Part shown: positions 1-6,450 of the stretch, piece after piece | Layout of the letters: every line of letters begins with the position of its first letter | How positions within the stretch are numbered: the stretch's first letter is position 1 | Source: Bacteroidia bacterium | Lineage (GTDB): Bacteria; Bacteroidota; Bacteroidia; Bacteroidales; BM520 | NCBI GenBank assembly: GCA_009930445.1 | Contig: RZYD01000048.1 | Span: 1 to 11,602 of the forward strand | Length of the DNA stretch: 11,602 nucleotides | Reading direction: 5' to 3' | Program-made: the position numbers and the translations under genes | The notes under the pieces: generated by a model | Seen by the model: only the letters and a program-made list of their open reading frames with translations | What the model was told of the DNA's origin: nothing | The model's database searches: none

Positions 1-569
1 ATATAGTAGTGATCGAGATAGGCATTTGCTTTTTGAATATAACCTTCATGAATGGCTTCGCGAATTTTAGTTGAGCTTACCGTTTCGTTTTGAATGTCCT
101 GCTCCGGAATCTCTTCCACCTCAAAGTTATACTTTTTCCCCAGGGCCAGCAGATGGTCCAGGTCACCCTCCCGGTTGCGTCCGAAATGATGATTAAATCC
201 AATCACGACCTTGCGAACGCCTAATTTCTGCACCAGATATTTTTCCACAAATGCATTCGAAGTGGTCTGGGCAAACGCTTTTGTGAATTGCATAATGATC
301 ACATTATTGAGTCCGGTTTGTCGTAAAAGTTCAATTTTTTCTTCTTGCGAGGCGATGAGCTGCAGGTTTCTATATTCGGGGTACAGCACCTTGCGGGGAT
401 GAGGAAAAAAGGTAATAAGTACCGATTCCCCATTCACTTCTCTGGCCAGGGTATTGATACGTTTTAAGATCATTTTATGCCCCACATGTACCCCGTCAAA
501 GGATCCAGTGGTGACCACAGGATTTATTATTTGCCTTCCGGCCTCTTCAATAGAAGTAAAAACGCGCAT
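1..569 (-). CDS. ribF: Bifunctional riboflavin kinase/FAD synthetase RibF (partial, 3' end outside window)
   Basis: RibF phosphorylates riboflavin to FMN and adenylates FMN to FAD in the cytoplasm. Only the first 189 codons are present; the family is usually about 310 residues, so the visible part is the N-terminal FAD synthetase (nucleotidyltransferase) domain and the C-terminal riboflavin kinase domain is cut off. Diagnostic motifs are GSFDGVHVGH at residues 22-31 (nucleotide-binding loop), FFPHP near residue 54, and SSTKIR near residue 167. The start is the ATG at 569, giving MRVFTSIEEAG, the expected short lead into the first strand. It begins 13 bp after the rex stop on the same strand with no terminator-like structure between, so it is probably the last visible gene of the hydrogenase operon. 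Its product FMN is the cofactor of the NuoF-like subunit encoded upstream. The identity is secure; co-transcription is inferred from spacing. Confidence 0.93.
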   Translation of the reverse strand, partial: MRVFTSIEEAGRQIINPVVTTGSFDGVHVGHKMILKRINTLAREVNGESVLITFFPHPRKVLYPEYRNLQLIASQEEKIELLRQTGLNNVIIMQFTKAFAQTTSNAFVEKYLVQKLGVRKVVIGFNHHFGRNREGDLDHLLALGKKYNFEVEEIPEQDIQNETVSSTKIREAIHEGYIQKANAYLDHYY

Positions 570-582
570 TGGCTTATTCGTT

Positions 583-1203
583 TTAATTTTGTTTTATAAA
601 ATAGGCGACTTTCTCCATTGAAGTGACCATATCGTATTCTTCGAGGTAAATGTTATCGGGAACATGCAGGGCTTTGGGCGTAAAATTCATAATGCCTTTG
701 ACTCCGCTCATGGCCAGCACTTCCACGATGTCAGGGCTTTGATTTGCAGGTACGGTCAGGATGGCCAGCCTGATTCCCTGGGCTTTTATCACTTCCTCCA
801 GCCTGTCGACAGGATAGCACTGTACCCCGCCAAAAACCCGGTTGGTTTTCTGCGGGTCAATGTCAAAAGCGGCAATAATGGAAAGTTTTGCCCTTTTTCC
901 ATTAAAATAGGTTAAAATTGAACTGCCCAGATTACCAAGTCCAATAATCGCGGCTTTTTGCCCTTCCGGAGTATCCAGAATATTTCCGATCAGCGAAATC
1001 AGATCTTTTATATCGTATCCTTTTCTTAAGGTTCCGCTGTAGCCTATGAGCATAATATCACGGCGAACCTGTACCGGAGTGATTTGTAAAAGATTAGCCA
1101 GCTCGTGAGAAAAAATATGCTGTTTCCCTGCTGAAATTGTATTATAGAGTACGCGCCGGTATTTACACAGCCGTTCCACGGTTTTTTCGGGTAATGTTAT
1201 CAT
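583..1203 (-). CDS. rex: Redox-sensing transcriptional repressor Rex
   Basis: Rex is a dimeric repressor that reads the NADH/NAD+ ratio: NADH binding releases it from operators in front of fermentation, hydrogenase and respiration genes. The 206 residues match the family's usual length. Residues about 8-68 form the winged-helix DNA-binding domain, with ELANLLQITPVQVRRDI as the helix-turn-helix and GTLRKGYDIKDL as the wing. Residues about 82-180 are a Rossmann fold with GLGNLGSS (88-95) as the dinucleotide loop and AAFDIDP (111-117) supplying the acidic ribose-binding residue. The C-terminal helix (EYDMVTSMEKVAYFIKQ) is the domain-swapped segment of Rex dimers. The ATG overlaps the TGA of the upstream receiver-kinase gene (ATGA), suggesting translational coupling. 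Two Rex-like palindromes lie in the divergent promoter region at 8938-8972, so autoregulation of the whole operon is likely (inference). Confidence 0.95.
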   Translation of the reverse strand: MITLPEKTVERLCKYRRVLYNTISAGKQHIFSHELANLLQITPVQVRRDIMLIGYSGTLRKGYDIKDLISLIGNILDTPEGQKAAIIGLGNLGSSILTYFNGKRAKLSIIAAFDIDPQKTNRVFGGVQCYPVDRLEEVIKAQGIRLAILTVPANQSPDIVEVLAMSGVKGIMNFTPKALHVPDNIYLEEYDMVTSMEKVAYFIKQN

Positions 1204-2348
1204 TGATTGGTTTTCTTTTCAATTTGATTTTGAACGGGAAGCTCGACGGTAAAGCGGGTTCCTTTGCCTGGCTCCGATGATACGTTAATTTTCCCGTCGT
1301 ACTGCGTGACTATTTTCTTTACAATGCTTAACCCAAGACCACTTCCGGAGATTTTTCGTGTGGATTCATTCTTAATTCTTACAAAGTCATCAAAGATAAT
1401 GGGGGTCTCTTCTTCCTGCATGCCTATCCCCGTATCTTCCACTGAAATAATAATATTCTCTTTTTCCCGAACAAGACTGCACCATACACTTCCTTTATCC
1501 CGGTTATATTTTACTGCATTGGAAATCAAATTATTAAAGATAATTTCGAGCTCTGTGCAATCGGCAAACATGGGAAATTTTTCCTCGGCTTCCAGGGTAA
1601 TGGTAATATCCTTCTGGATAGCCAGTGGCTGCATGGTGTCGATGGCATTTTGAGCGATTTTTTTTAGGTCACAAACCTTAATGGAGCGTTTTTTGTCTCC
1701 GGTTTCAATACGGGTCAGATCCAGCATATCCAGGATTAACGACCGCATTCCATTGATGCGCTCAATCGATCGGTCAACGATTTGTTCATAATCGCTGATT
1801 TGCTCGCCTAACTGATGCCCTTTGAGCATGGCCAGATAACCTTCCACTGCGTTTATCGGGGCTTTTAATTCGTGCGATAGCACCGAGAGAAATTGAAAAC
1901 GGATATGCTTCCCTTCATCCCCCATCTGACGGGTCATTCGTTTGAGAAAGATACGTTTGGTGATGTTTTCAACCGATGAGCGCAATTCCTGGGGTGTGAA
2001 AGGTTTGGGAATAAAGTCGTGTGCTCCGTCACGGGTGGCTTTTACTGCCAGGTCGAGCGAAGCATAGCTTGTAATCATTACCACAATAATATTGTAGTTG
2101 CGTTTTTTTACGTACTCCAGCACTTCAATTCCTTGTATTCCGGGAAGTTTATTGTCGAGCAGGATGATATCGGGCATTTCTGCTTCTATGATTTCAATCC
2201 CTTTTTCTCCGGTTTCCGCTTCCAGAATCAAAAAGTCGATGTGCTCATCCATAAAGGGATAATCGACCGAAAAATTACGCATGATGCGTGCTACGCCTGA
2301 GCGGATTCCCGGTTCATCATCAACAACCAGAATTTTTAAAACAGCCAT
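1200..2348 (-). CDS. Hybrid signalling protein: N-terminal receiver domain plus histidine kinase
   Basis: This is a cytoplasmic two-component protein of 382 residues with receiver first and kinase second. Residues 4-125 are a receiver domain with the acidic pocket VVDDE (8-12), phospho-acceptor Asp65 in ILLDNKLPG, Thr93 and Lys115 in PKPF. Residues about 150-215 are a HisKA dimerisation domain with His159 in SHELKAP. Residues about 255-372 are the ATPase domain with N-box NLISNAVKY (Asn277), G1 box EDTGIGM and G2 box GSGLGLSIV. There is no membrane segment, PAS or DNA-binding domain, so input probably arrives as phosphate on Asp65. It starts 1 bp after the stop of the single-receiver gene and overlaps rex by ATGA. 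Context suggests a relay downstream of the H-cluster histidine kinase. Its final target is not visible; no DNA-binding response regulator lies in the window. Confidence 0.92.
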   Translation of the reverse strand: MAVLKILVVDDEPGIRSGVARIMRNFSVDYPFMDEHIDFLILEAETGEKGIEIIEAEMPDIILLDNKLPGIQGIEVLEYVKKRNYNIIVVMITSYASLDLAVKATRDGAHDFIPKPFTPQELRSSVENITKRIFLKRMTRQMGDEGKHIRFQFLSVLSHELKAPINAVEGYLAMLKGHQLGEQISDYEQIVDRSIERINGMRSLILDMLDLTRIETGDKKRSIKVCDLKKIAQNAIDTMQPLAIQKDITITLEAEEKFPMFADCTELEIIFNNLISNAVKYNRDKGSVWCSLVREKENIIISVEDTGIGMQEEETPIIFDDFVRIKNESTRKISGSGLGLSIVKKIVTQYDGKINVSSEPGKGTRFTVELPVQNQIEKKTNQ

Positions 2349-2349
2349 A

Positions 2350-2745
2350 TTATTCGGTATTTAATAAGCGGTTAATTTGCAGCAGCAACTGATCGGAACG
2401 GATACCTTTATCCAGCATGATATCGGCATGGATCCATTCCCTGTCCGCATCTGAATTCAGATCGAAGGTCATGCCGGTCTCTGCGGATACTGCGGTAGAA
2501 ATAATTACCGGAACATCGGGATATTTTCGTTTAATTTTATAACTGAGAACAAATCCACTGTCTTCCCTTTCCATCATTAAATCAAGAATGGCCAGGTCGG
2601 GGCGGGTTGTTTCGATAATCGATTCAGCTTCCTTCTGATTTTCCGCGGTAATGGTTTCAAAACCAAACTGTTCGATTTTTATTTTTAATTGAAACAGATA
2701 ATCAATATCATCATCAACAAGCAGAATAATTTTCTTCTTTTTCAT
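2350..2745 (-). CDS. Stand-alone receiver-domain protein (CheY/Spo0F-like)
   Basis: This 131-residue protein is a receiver domain only. It has the acidic triad LVDDD (residues 9-13), phospho-acceptor Asp55 in LAILDLMM, Thr84 in IISTAV and Lys113 in MLDKGI. Two deviations stand out: the loop after Asp55 reads MEREDSGF instead of the usual MP-x-MDG pattern, and Thr84 is separated from Lys113 by a longer loop than in CheY-like proteins (segment TGMTFDLNSDADREWIHAD). It lies 12 bp downstream of the sensory hydrogenase-histidine kinase and 1 bp upstream of the receiver-kinase gene. The simplest role is a phosphate carrier between those two kinases, or a protein-interaction output. It has no effector domain. 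The fold is certain from its motifs; the partner is inferred from gene order. Confidence 0.9.
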   Translation of the reverse strand: MKKKKIILLVDDDIDYLFQLKIKIEQFGFETITAENQKEAESIIETTRPDLAILDLMMEREDSGFVLSYKIKRKYPDVPVIISTAVSAETGMTFDLNSDADREWIHADIMLDKGIRSDQLLLQINRLLNTE

Positions 2746-2757
2746 CTGTTATAAATT

Positions 2758-4749
2758 TTAATTCATTCCATACCGGGGAATCGTGATCGTAAACGTTGTG
2801 CCTGTTTCTCCTTTATCCGGATCAGAGTTGGATTCAACATGGATCTGGCCGCGGTGCATTTTGACAATTCCATAAACTAAGGGCAATCCCAGGCCGGTTC
2901 CTTTTCCTATGGTTTTTGTCGTAAAAAAAGGAGTAAATATTTTTTCCATATTTTCGGGCGATATGCCGCTGCCGGTGTCTGTAATTTTATAATAAACGGA
3001 ATCTTTTGAATCCGTAAGTTCTATTTTTAATAAGGCGTTTTTTGTATTTTCCATCGATTCGATGGCATTTTTTTCCAGATTGGTCAGTACCTGCATCCAT
3101 TGATCCCTGTCGATCATTGCTGATTTATCGGTTAATCTGGGTTCGAACGAAATCTTAACGTGGCCTGAGTTCAAAATGGAGTTAAGGCTGCGACGCGTAA
3201 ACTCTTCGATATCTGTTTCAATGAGGTTTACCTGATTTTTTCTGGCGAAGTTGAGCAAACCACCCACAATTTTTTTGCACCGTGCCGCCTGCTCAACAAT
3301 AAGGTCCAGATCTTTTGCCAATTCGCTCTTTTCGCCCAGTTCTTCCTTCAGAATATTGGAATACATCGTTATTACACCCAGCGGATTATTTAACTCATGG
3401 GCAATGCCAGCTGATAGTTGGCCCATATTGGCCAGTTTTTCCGACTGTTTTAGCGCCTGTTGCGCATTGGCGAGTTCCTGATGTGAATTATTCAGATCCT
3501 TGATGGTATAATGCAGTTCTTCGATGGTGTAGGGGAGGCACATTTCAGTTTCTGCCAGCCCCTGGATAATCGCTACCGCATGCTCCTCGCAAGTATCATA
3601 ACCGCATGCTCCGCAGTTTAGATGGTCCTCTTTCTTGTATTTTCCCATGGTAACCAGTGTTTGATCGATCTCTTTCTGGCTGGGTTTCTCCAACCTTCGA
3701 TCGACTTTTTTAAAGTGCTGCGACAGGTCAATATCGGCACAAAAGGCAATATCCTTCTGCCATTGCGCCTGATCGATATGTTTTATCTTTTCTTTTACAT
3801 AATTGGTTACCAGTGTTCTTCGTCTGAATCGTTGGCCACCGGATGACATTCCCGGGCCAAGAATACATCCTTCACAGCACAACAACTCCAGGTGTGTATC
3901 AGAAATCAATCCTGTTTCGAATTCTTTTATGGCCTCCCTGAAATTTACTCTGCCCTCAGCCACTACAATATTGCCTTCTGTTAAGTCTTCCGAACGATTC
4001 GTGGTTTGCAGTAAGCCACGGCTGATGGGGAAGATTGCACCTTTGCCGGCTAAAGGAGGGTCAAAAGCACTGGGCGTGGTTTGCTGAGCATTGATGTTCC
4101 TCATTTTAAACATTTTTCTCAGTTCCTGGAAAGTGAGAACCGAGTCCACTTCATTCGATTCGGCTTTTTTTGCTACGCAGGGTCCTATGAACACAATTTG
4201 CAGATCGTTGCCATATTTTTTTTTCATTACCCGGGTCATTGCCACCATGGGGGAAACGATTTTTGCCAACGAATCGACAAGATCAGGATGGTAATGTTCA
4301 ATATAATATACAATAGCAGGACAATCGGATGAAATTGTTGGTGCGGCGGTTGTATCTTTTAATATGGCATCGTACTGCATGGCAACAATATCGGCTCCGA
4401 AGCCCACTTCTGCCACATAATCAAAACCCAGGGCACGTACCATACCTACAAGTTGTTTGTAATCAGATAATTCAGAAAATTCAGCCGGGAAGGAAGGCGC
4501 AATGATAGCCGCTACTTTTTTATCCGAAGCGAGAAAAGAAAATGCCTCCCCGGTGTTGTCGAGAAAAACTTTGGCATTTTGACTACACACCTTCACGCAA
4601 TTACCACAACCAATACAACGCTGGTCAATCACCTCTGCCTGGCCGTTTAATATCCGTATGGCTTTTACCGGACACTCCCTGACACAGGTGTAACATACCC
4701 TGCAACGGTCTTTCACAGTAAATACAAGTTGTTTTCTATAGGCTGGCAT
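2758..4749 (-). CDS. Sensory [FeFe]-hydrogenase-like H-cluster protein fused to a histidine kinase (HydS-type)
   Basis: Likely a cytoplasmic H2 or redox sensor with kinase output (663 residues). Domain order: bacterial ferredoxin with two [4Fe-4S] motifs (Cys16/19/22/26 and Cys45/48/51/55); H-domain about residues 77-335 with motifs SSDCP (Cys143), GPCVAKK (Cys191) and CCEGCILGPG (Cys291/292, Cys295); a small Fe-S domain with Cys379, 382, 387 and 404; a helical, coiled-coil-like linker about 410-440; HisKA with His451 in AHELNNPLG; and HATPase with N-box Asn561, G1 DTGSGI and G2 GKGTGLGL. The GPC and GPG signatures, rather than MPC and GGGQP, match sensory group C enzymes rather than catalytic group A. 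I prefer the ATG at 4749 (10 bp after the hydA stop, preceded by an A/G-rich AAAGAA, and aligning with the paralogue's N-terminus). A GTG at 4776 and an ATG at 4773 are in-frame alternatives that would overlap hydA. No PAS domain is present. Confidence 0.9.
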   Translation of the reverse strand: MPAYRKQLVFTVKDRCRVCYTCVRECPVKAIRILNGQAEVIDQRCIGCGNCVKVCSQNAKVFLDNTGEAFSFLASDKKVAAIIAPSFPAEFSELSDYKQLVGMVRALGFDYVAEVGFGADIVAMQYDAILKDTTAAPTISSDCPAIVYYIEHYHPDLVDSLAKIVSPMVAMTRVMKKKYGNDLQIVFIGPCVAKKAESNEVDSVLTFQELRKMFKMRNINAQQTTPSAFDPPLAGKGAIFPISRGLLQTTNRSEDLTEGNIVVAEGRVNFREAIKEFETGLISDTHLELLCCEGCILGPGMSSGGQRFRRRTLVTNYVKEKIKHIDQAQWQKDIAFCADIDLSQHFKKVDRRLEKPSQKEIDQTLVTMGKYKKEDHLNCGACGYDTCEEHAVAIIQGLAETEMCLPYTIEELHYTIKDLNNSHQELANAQQALKQSEKLANMGQLSAGIAHELNNPLGVITMYSNILKEELGEKSELAKDLDLIVEQAARCKKIVGGLLNFARKNQVNLIETDIEEFTRRSLNSILNSGHVKISFEPRLTDKSAMIDRDQWMQVLTNLEKNAIESMENTKNALLKIELTDSKDSVYYKITDTGSGISPENMEKIFTPFFTTKTIGKGTGLGLPLVYGIVKMHRGQIHVESNSDPDKGETGTTFTITIPRYGMN

Positions 4750-4759
4750 AGCGTGTTCT

Positions 4760-6442
4760 TTATAATAATGCATCACGTTGTTTAAATACCGGTGTTAATA
4801 TGGATGTGTCCGGTTTGTTTTGTTCCCATTTCTTGACAGCAGGATTTTGGATGGGGATTTTCAGACTGCTTTTCTCGTCGAGCTCAAAAAGGCTTTTCGT
4901 CCTTGCTTTGATAAAGGATTCATTATTTTTATGTATGGGTTGGCCACCGCCATTGACACACCCATCGGGGCAGGCCATAATCTCGATATAATCAGGAGGT
5001 TGCTTCATTGAAGGCAGCGATCGGAGATACGCCCCGGCTGTTGCCATTCCATGGATGGCAACAAAATGATAAGACTTGTCATTGATTTCAAAAGTGTATT
5101 CCTTAATCGGTTTTGACGCCCTTAGTTTTTGTATTCTGGCACTTATCAACGCTGATTTTTCCTGCATCGCCAGCATACTTCGGATGATGGCTTCTGATTC
5201 ACCCCCGGGAGATCCGAAAAGTAATCCGGCGCCACTTACGGTACTGTAGGGGTCATTGGGAAGTTCCGGTTCCAAATGCTCAATATCGATCCCGTGCAGG
5301 CGAATAAAACGTACCAGTTCGCGTGTGGTCAGCGCAGCATCGATGACCTGTTGGTTGTTTATGGCATTGCACGCGCGCGCCAGTTCGGCTTTTTTTGCCA
5401 TACAGGGTGTAATTGCCACGGTGAAGGTTTTTTCCCCCGACGCGGTGTAATCTCTGCCTATCGTGGCTCCGATGATTTCCATCGGTGACTTGATGGGTGC
5501 GAGATAGGTGAGGTGTGATGGGAAATACTCCTCTGCATATTTTACCCATGCCGGACAACTGGTTGAAATAACTGGTTTGCGGTTGGCCTGCAGGAGATAA
5601 CGTGCCATTTCGTGTGCGTAAATATCGTTACCGAGGTTATAATTGTAAAGAATGTCAACCCCGATTTTGCGTAAGGCTGCCACCAGAATATTGGTTAGGT
5701 TTTTTCCGGCCTTAACACCGAATTTTTCAGCCACGCTGATTCCGGTAGTGGCGTCTATCAGGGCAATTACTTTGGTGTCCTTGTCGTAAAGCGCTTTATG
5801 CACACTGTCGGTATCGTCGCGTTCATACAAAGCCCCGGTGGGACAGGCGACGACACATTGTCCGCAGTCGATGCAGTTACTAATGTTCATGGGCTTGTCG
5901 AGCGTGGTGCCAATATACATGGAGTTGCCTCTGCGCATATATTCCAAAGTACTGACTCCAATAACTTCATCACAGATCCGGATACAGCGGCCACAGAGAA
6001 TGCATTTGGCCGGGTCACGGGTGATGCTGTACGATGATTTATCAATCGTGGCCGGATGCGACCGGGAAGGATATTTTCGTTCTCTGATATTGAGCTCCTC
6101 GGCATAACGTTGTAACTCACAGTTTCCGTTACGCACACAATAAAAGCAATCGTCGGGGTGGCTGGCCAAAAGCAGTTCAATGACCGCCTTGCGGGCCTGA
6201 ATAACGCGTGGACTGTGCGTTTGAATTTTCATCCAGTCTTCTACAGGGTGGCTGCACGAGGGTATTAACCCGGGGTATCCTTCCACTTCCACCACACACA
6301 TTCGACAGGCCCCGGTGGGAAGTTTTCCGGCCATATAGCATAAGGTGGGCACCTGAATCCCATTGCGCTGTAACGCCTGCAGGATAGTTTCACCCTTGTG
6401 CGCTTTAATGGGAATATTGTTCACTTCAATCGTAAAATGCAT
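4760..6442 (-). CDS. hydA: [FeFe]-hydrogenase catalytic-type subunit, HydA/HndD-like, with atypical active-site surroundings
   Basis: This is the H-cluster subunit of a presumed trimeric NAD(P)-linked hydrogenase (560 residues, cytoplasmic). Residues 1-78 are a plant-type [2Fe-2S] domain (Cys35, 46, 49, 63). Residues about 79-118 carry the His-Cys3 [4Fe-4S] site (His95, Cys99, 102, 108). Two further [4Fe-4S] motifs follow (Cys147/150/153/157 and Cys190/193/196/200). The H-domain runs from about 223 to 520 with STSCPAW (Cys296), TPCMAKKAE (Cys347) and MACPDGCVNGGGQP (Cys491, Cys495). All metal ligands are intact. The position of the proton-transfer cysteine before Cys296 is Ser295, and the methionine of the usual MPC motif is Thr345. 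The start is the ATG at 6442 (MHFTIEVNN), 8 bp after the hydB stop; the frame is open further upstream, but that part is unrelated to the family and overlaps hydB. A non-catalytic or regulatory role is possible. Confidence 0.92.
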   Translation of the reverse strand: MHFTIEVNNIPIKAHKGETILQALQRNGIQVPTLCYMAGKLPTGACRMCVVEVEGYPGLIPSCSHPVEDWMKIQTHSPRVIQARKAVIELLLASHPDDCFYCVRNGNCELQRYAEELNIRERKYPSRSHPATIDKSSYSITRDPAKCILCGRCIRICDEVIGVSTLEYMRRGNSMYIGTTLDKPMNISNCIDCGQCVVACPTGALYERDDTDSVHKALYDKDTKVIALIDATTGISVAEKFGVKAGKNLTNILVAALRKIGVDILYNYNLGNDIYAHEMARYLLQANRKPVISTSCPAWVKYAEEYFPSHLTYLAPIKSPMEIIGATIGRDYTASGEKTFTVAITPCMAKKAELARACNAINNQQVIDAALTTRELVRFIRLHGIDIEHLEPELPNDPYSTVSGAGLLFGSPGGESEAIIRSMLAMQEKSALISARIQKLRASKPIKEYTFEINDKSYHFVAIHGMATAGAYLRSLPSMKQPPDYIEIMACPDGCVNGGGQPIHKNNESFIKARTKSLFELDEKSSLKIPIQNPAVKKWEQNKPDTSILTPVFKQRDALL

Positions 6443-6450
6443 ACCGGTAA

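Noticed and set aside
4750..4776. Upstream in-frame GTG and ATG starts for the H-cluster kinase (adding MMHYYKEHA).
   Set aside because: They overlap hydA by 14-17 bp, have no ribosome-binding site, and extend past the N-terminus of the aligned paralogue. They are not fully excluded.
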